Origin: Candidatus Sericytochromatia bacterium
GTDB taxonomy: Bacteria > Cyanobacteriota > Sericytochromatia > UBA7694
Assembly: GCA_018780035.1 (NCBI GenBank)
Contig: JADMKE010000028.1
Span: forward strand, 3,859-67,858
DNA: 64,000 nucleotides
Reading direction: 5' to 3'
Position 1 is the stretch's first letter, and each line of letters opens with the position of its first letter. Below the pieces are notes generated by a model that saw only the letters and a program-made list of their open reading frames with translations, did no database searches and was not told where the DNA came from. Made by a program: the position numbers and the translations under genes. Shown in pieces: positions 59,910 to 64,000 of the stretch.

Positions 59910-60949
59910 AGCTCAGAACTTTTGCCCAGCTTCGGCTGTGCCAGCAAACTGGCTTTCCAAAACTGCCTGAGGTCATTTTCAAAGATCTCAGGCTGACCGT
60001 TCCAGATCGCTGAGTGTTCCCCATAGGGGTAGCGTTTATAAAGCCGGGGAGTCTTGGCGGGAATCTGATTAAAGACCTTTTCAACCATCCACACGGGCAC
60101 CATATAGTCTTTTTCTGAGACCATCACCAGGGCCGGAATGGTGAGCTGCTGAACCCGAGACGCTGGGGAGCAGGAGGTATAATCCACCCCTGCGCGCAGG
60201 CCTGTCAGATGCACAACCAAATCGGTGTGAAAGTCAGGGATGCCCATTTTGTGTGCGTAAACCCCAACAATATCCCGCAATGAGGACTGGGGGTTTTCGA
60301 GCACCACCCCGCGCACCTGGGACTGAAAGGCCTGCAAAGACGGAGATGCATTGGCCACGGTCATGGCCCCCATCGAAGTGCCATAGATCAATACCGGGCG
60401 GCTGGGGTCTTCTTGCCTAAGGGTTGTGAGCACCGCCACCAAATCGGCAGCTTCACGGCAGCCATAACTGGCCCCTTGGCCATCATCATCGGATTGGCCG
60501 TGGTTGCTCAATTCCATGATGATCAATTCAAAACCCAATCGCTGGGCAATTGGATAAAATTTGAGTCCTGTCACCGCATTGGCAGCAATGCCGTGCACAA
60601 AGAGCAGAATCGGTGCTTTGGCCTGTTTGGGTGCCGTCGGAAAGCGCAAATAGTGAATTTTTTGGCCGCGCTGATTGCTGGCAAAATAACTTTTGGCAGG
60701 GTATTTTAAGGCAGCCTGACAGCTGTCTTCCAATGGCTGAAAGGGATCTTTGGAATGGGGCCGCAAGTCGCCAAAAATAAATTTCTTGCGCCAGCGCAGG
60801 CATTGACTGGATTTGAGCTTGTTCCACGAGGCCGGCGTCTCGCGGAAATAGGTCACCGCTTCCACATGGACCTTGAGCAAGTAGAGATAGCCCAAACACA
60901 GGACAAAAGCGGGTAGGAGTAACCAGACTGGGTGGCGTTTAAATTTCAT
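59888..60949 (-). CDS. alpha/beta hydrolase with N-terminal membrane anchor
   Basis: ILLFVHGIAANAVTG; IYGTSMGAMTVANA; GEHSAIWN. Confidence 0.88.
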   Translation of the reverse strand: MKFKRHPVWLLLPAFVLCLGYLYLLKVHVEAVTYFRETPASWNKLKSSQCLRWRKKFIFGDLRPHSKDPFQPLEDSCQAALKYPAKSYFASNQRGQKIHYLRFPTAPKQAKAPILLFVHGIAANAVTGLKFYPIAQRLGFELIIMELSNHGQSDDDGQGASYGCREAADLVAVLTTLRQEDPSRPVLIYGTSMGAMTVANASPSLQAFQSQVRGVVLENPQSSLRDIVGVYAHKMGIPDFHTDLVVHLTGLRAGVDYTSCSPASRVQQLTIPALVMVSEKDYMVPVWMVEKVFNQIPAKTPRLYKRYPYGEHSAIWNGQPEIFENDLRQFWKASLLAQPKLGKSSELQSSPSQ

Positions 60950-61081
60950 AAAAAGATTATACCCCGCTTTTCAAGTTCTGCTTTTCTTTTTCTGCATTGG
61001 TTTTCAAGCTTAAAACCGCAGGCCTCACCCCTCACCCCTACGCCCCCATGTTAAGATAAGAAAAAAAGACAGGGTAACGCC

Positions 61082-62806
61082 GTGAGTGTCACAACCCCGC
61101 TTTCGCTGGCTGAAGAACACAGCTTGATCCGCCAATCAGGGGGGTGGGCCCGCCTTGATGATTGGCAATTGTTGCTGGTCAGTGGTCCCGATGCCGCCAG
61201 CTATTTGCAAACTCAATTGACCAGTGATGTACTGGCCTTAAAACCAGGACAGGCCCAGCGCAGTGCCTTAACCGACCGCAAAGGACATTTGCAGGCTGAG
61301 TTTTGGCTCTACCGCACAGCTGATCAGGTCTTGATTCTGGTTGAAGCATGCCAGTCCGAGCGCCTCTTCGCCCATTTGGAGGGCTTTCACTTTGTCGAAG
61401 ATCTCAGCTTGAAATTTGAAACAGATCTCCAGCTTTTTTTGCTGGTCGGCCCGGCTTCCCGCCACCTTTTGGCCCTTTGGCAAACCGAACTCAGGGCCCC
61501 ATTGGCCCAGGTCCAAAGCCTCTCTCAGGGCGGCTGGCTCTTGCAAGCGGCACTGACTGGGGATTTGGGATATGTCTTGGCTCTGCCCGCGAATCTCGCT
61601 GAAAACCTGCAAAACCGCCTGATAGATGCTTCTGAAGCGCATAAACTCATTCCCATTCATCCCCCACTCTGGGACAGTCTCACGCTCGAGGCGGGCATTC
61701 CGCGTTTTGGCACAGAACTCAATACCAACACACTTTTGCCGGAAACGGGCCTGGAACATGTGGCCGTCAGTTATGACAAAGGCTGTTATCTCGGCCAAGA
61801 GGTCATTGCCCGGATCAAAACCTATGGGGTGATTCCCCGTGCCTTGATTGGCCTGGTTTTGAATGACACCTCTGACACTGCCGAGGGCCGTTCTTTGCCT
61901 GCCCCTGGCAGTGAAATTTTTTTCCAGGGCAAAAAAGTCGGAATGATTACCCGTGTTGGCTATGCACCGGGTCTGCAAAAAAATGTGGCACTGGTGTATC
62001 TCAGCAAACAGTGGCGTATACCCGGCCAGGAACTCGCCTGGGAATCAGAGGGTGTGTCTTTTCAGGGGGTGGTTAGGTCCCTGCCCTTTGTTCCCCTCCT
62101 CAGTGCTTCCGATTGGGCCCGCAACAAATTGGAAATGGCCCTGGAAATCTTTGCCGGCACCCAGGAAAGCCTGGCTTTGCCTCTGCTCGAAGAGGCACTT
62201 TTACTCGACCCCAACCTGATTGATGCCTATGAGTCGTACGGGGTGATTCTCTCGCGTCTGGGGCGGCATTCCGAGGCCATCTCCGTGATGGAGCAATTGC
62301 TGCAGGTGGCGCCCGATGCGCCCATGGCCCATACCAATCTCTCGCGCTTTCACATGCTTTTGGGCGATCGCGACAAGGCCGAAATGCACATGGCTGAAGC
62401 CACCCGTATCAACATGGATAAACAGATCAAGTCCCAAGCTGCTTTGCAGGCTGAGGCTCAGGCCCAGGCCCAACAGACAGCGGCCCGTGCTGAGATGATG
62501 GCGATGTTCCGCGAGGTGCTCGAAACAGAAGACCCCGACGATTTAGTGGCCAATTATGGTCTGGGCAAATCCCTGGTCGACCAAGGTGCATTTGCTGAGG
62601 CCCTGGCATATTTGACCAAAGCTACCCAAATTGATCCGCTCTATTCGGTGGCTTGGCTGCAATTGGGCAAGGCTTATGAAAGCCTTGCTCGCATAGAAGA
62701 AGCCCGCGCCACTTACCGCCAGGGGGCCGTGGCTGCCAGTCAAAAAGGGGATTTAATGCCCCTGAAAGAGATGGAGCAGCGCTTGTCTGCCCTGCCCACA
62801 GCATGA
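61082..62806 (+). CDS. YgfZ/GcvT-like folate-binding protein fused to C-terminal TPR repeats (GTG start)
   Basis: KGCYLGQEVIARI YgfZ signature; TPR units ALPLLEEALLLDPNLIDAYESYGVILSRLGRHSEAI and AFAEALAYLTKATQIDPLYSVAWLQLGKAYESL. Confidence 0.9.
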   Translation: MSVTTPLSLAEEHSLIRQSGGWARLDDWQLLLVSGPDAASYLQTQLTSDVLALKPGQAQRSALTDRKGHLQAEFWLYRTADQVLILVEACQSERLFAHLEGFHFVEDLSLKFETDLQLFLLVGPASRHLLALWQTELRAPLAQVQSLSQGGWLLQAALTGDLGYVLALPANLAENLQNRLIDASEAHKLIPIHPPLWDSLTLEAGIPRFGTELNTNTLLPETGLEHVAVSYDKGCYLGQEVIARIKTYGVIPRALIGLVLNDTSDTAEGRSLPAPGSEIFFQGKKVGMITRVGYAPGLQKNVALVYLSKQWRIPGQELAWESEGVSFQGVVRSLPFVPLLSASDWARNKLEMALEIFAGTQESLALPLLEEALLLDPNLIDAYESYGVILSRLGRHSEAISVMEQLLQVAPDAPMAHTNLSRFHMLLGDRDKAEMHMAEATRINMDKQIKSQAALQAEAQAQAQQTAARAEMMAMFREVLETEDPDDLVANYGLGKSLVDQGAFAEALAYLTKATQIDPLYSVAWLQLGKAYESLARIEEARATYRQGAVAASQKGDLMPLKEMEQRLSALPTA

Positions 62807-63894
62807 CAGGGAACCCTTCACCTCAAGAGAACATCAGCGCAAAATCAGGCTTGCGTCTGAAAAAATGGCTGAAGCTAATTGCCACAGGCCTCACAACGGG
62901 TTTAACCCTGAGCCTGCCTTTTCGCGCCCAAGCTGGAGAAATTGACACAGAATTGGCTGCTTTGCGCAAAAGCCTGCCTCCCCTGAGTTTGCAGGGCAAC
63001 TTGTATTCTCAATCGTATTTGCGCTACTTGGCCTATTACCGTCTGCCCACCCAATATGCCAAACAAGCGGGCTATTTGGAAGTTCACAAAGGAACCTTCA
63101 AAGAGCAGATTTTTGTTCAGTATTTTCGGCCTGAGCATCCCCGAGGCACCGTCTTTTTGACCCATGGCTACTTTGTCCATGCGGGAATCCAGCATTATGC
63201 GGTCAAAAACTTTTTGGACTTGGGATATGCTGTGCTCACAATAGATTTGCCCGGACATGGCCTGTCTACGGGGAAACAGGCAGATATCGCACAATTCAGT
63301 GATTATACCGATACCTTTCAGGCCGTGACCGAATTTGCCCAAAACCAGGTGCCCCACCCCCTCTTGGCAGTGGGCCACAGCACAGGTGCAGCGGGAATCT
63401 GGTCCTATCTTTTGCGCACCCCGCAACACCCGTTTAAAGCGGTGGTGTTGGCTGCTCCTCTGGTGCGCTCGCATCTTTGGGAACTCTCCTTGGCGGGTTT
63501 TACCGTCGGGCGGGTCTTTATTTCAGATTTGCCTCGAATCGTGCGCAGCACCACTTCCGACCCCGAATTTATGGAATTTGTGCAGCGCGATCCCCTGCAA
63601 TATTTCAACACCCCCATCAATTGGGTGCGCGCCCTGATTGAGTGGAATGAACAGGTGGTAGAGGGCCTGCCGCCCTCTCAAATACCCACCCTGATCTTAC
63701 AAGGCGACCTCGATGAAGTGGTGGATTGGAAACACAATCTGCCCTTTCTCAAACGCAAATTTCCCATGGCCCAGGTTCAAATGGTGAGGGGTGCCAGTCA
63801 TGATCTGTTTTGGGAAAATGCCGATTTGCGCCAAGAGATCTTTGCCAAGATCCGCACCTTTGTTCAGGCCTTGCCCCCAGAAAAACAGCCTTAA
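62803..63894 (+). CDS. alpha/beta hydrolase (lysophospholipase-like), signal/anchor sequence
   Basis: TVFLTHGYFVHAG; AVGHSTGAAGIWSYLL; GDLDEVVDW; GASHDLFWE. Confidence 0.9.
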   Translation: MTGNPSPQENISAKSGLRLKKWLKLIATGLTTGLTLSLPFRAQAGEIDTELAALRKSLPPLSLQGNLYSQSYLRYLAYYRLPTQYAKQAGYLEVHKGTFKEQIFVQYFRPEHPRGTVFLTHGYFVHAGIQHYAVKNFLDLGYAVLTIDLPGHGLSTGKQADIAQFSDYTDTFQAVTEFAQNQVPHPLLAVGHSTGAAGIWSYLLRTPQHPFKAVVLAAPLVRSHLWELSLAGFTVGRVFISDLPRIVRSTTSDPEFMEFVQRDPLQYFNTPINWVRALIEWNEQVVEGLPPSQIPTLILQGDLDEVVDWKHNLPFLKRKFPMAQVQMVRGASHDLFWENADLRQEIFAKIRTFVQALPPEKQP

Positions 63895-64000
63895 GACTTT
63901 TTAAACAGGGCTTTCCAGCCTGGGAGTTTCCTCAGCGGTTTTAAGTCGGGATCGGCTTTAATTTCCGAGGTTTCGAGCCGGTATTCTGACTTTAAATGCA
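63891..64000 (-). CDS. C-terminal fragment of a gene continuing beyond the window
   Basis: Minus-strand frame HLKSEYRLETSEIKADPDLKPLRKLPGWKALFKKS*; open to window end. Confidence 0.45.
   Translation of the reverse strand, partial: HLKSEYRLETSEIKADPDLKPLRKLPGWKALFKKS

Overview
Bacterial window with two parts. (1) About 1-13.83 kb looks like one end of an integrated, phage-like mobile element. It has a tRNA-Thr, a DUF433/DUF5615-type toxin-antitoxin pair, several small secreted or membrane 'moron'-type genes, an Xre/CI-like repressor with a divergent operator, a run of short tightly coupled early genes (Gp157-like, Rad52-like annealing protein, a large cysteine-motif protein, a multi-HTH protein) and a large serine recombinase at the right edge. 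The recombinase abuts a host alpha/beta hydrolase gene that appears cut off before its C-terminus, so the right junction is probably near 13.82-13.84 kb. The left junction is not visible. (2) About 13.83-64 kb is mostly chromosomal: metabolic enzymes, sugar or surface-modification genes, a two-component system, a formaldehyde detoxification pair, a Kef-type antiporter and hydrolases. Embedded in it are: an AAA ATPase + HNH operon resembling the Septu (PtuAB) defence family; an endonuclease dU (DUF99) + RecB-like nuclease pair; a 1,933-aa repeat protein with a hydrophobic segment followed by a tandem double Ser/Thr kinase; a YgfZ-TPR fusion; and a degenerate nucleotide-cyclase-like protein. No CRISPR array, rRNA or transposase was seen. 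All family calls come from reading the translations by eye; no database search was run. Taxonomy is uncertain; a deep-branching relative of Cyanobacteria (Melainabacteria/Sericytochromatia-like) is only a guess.
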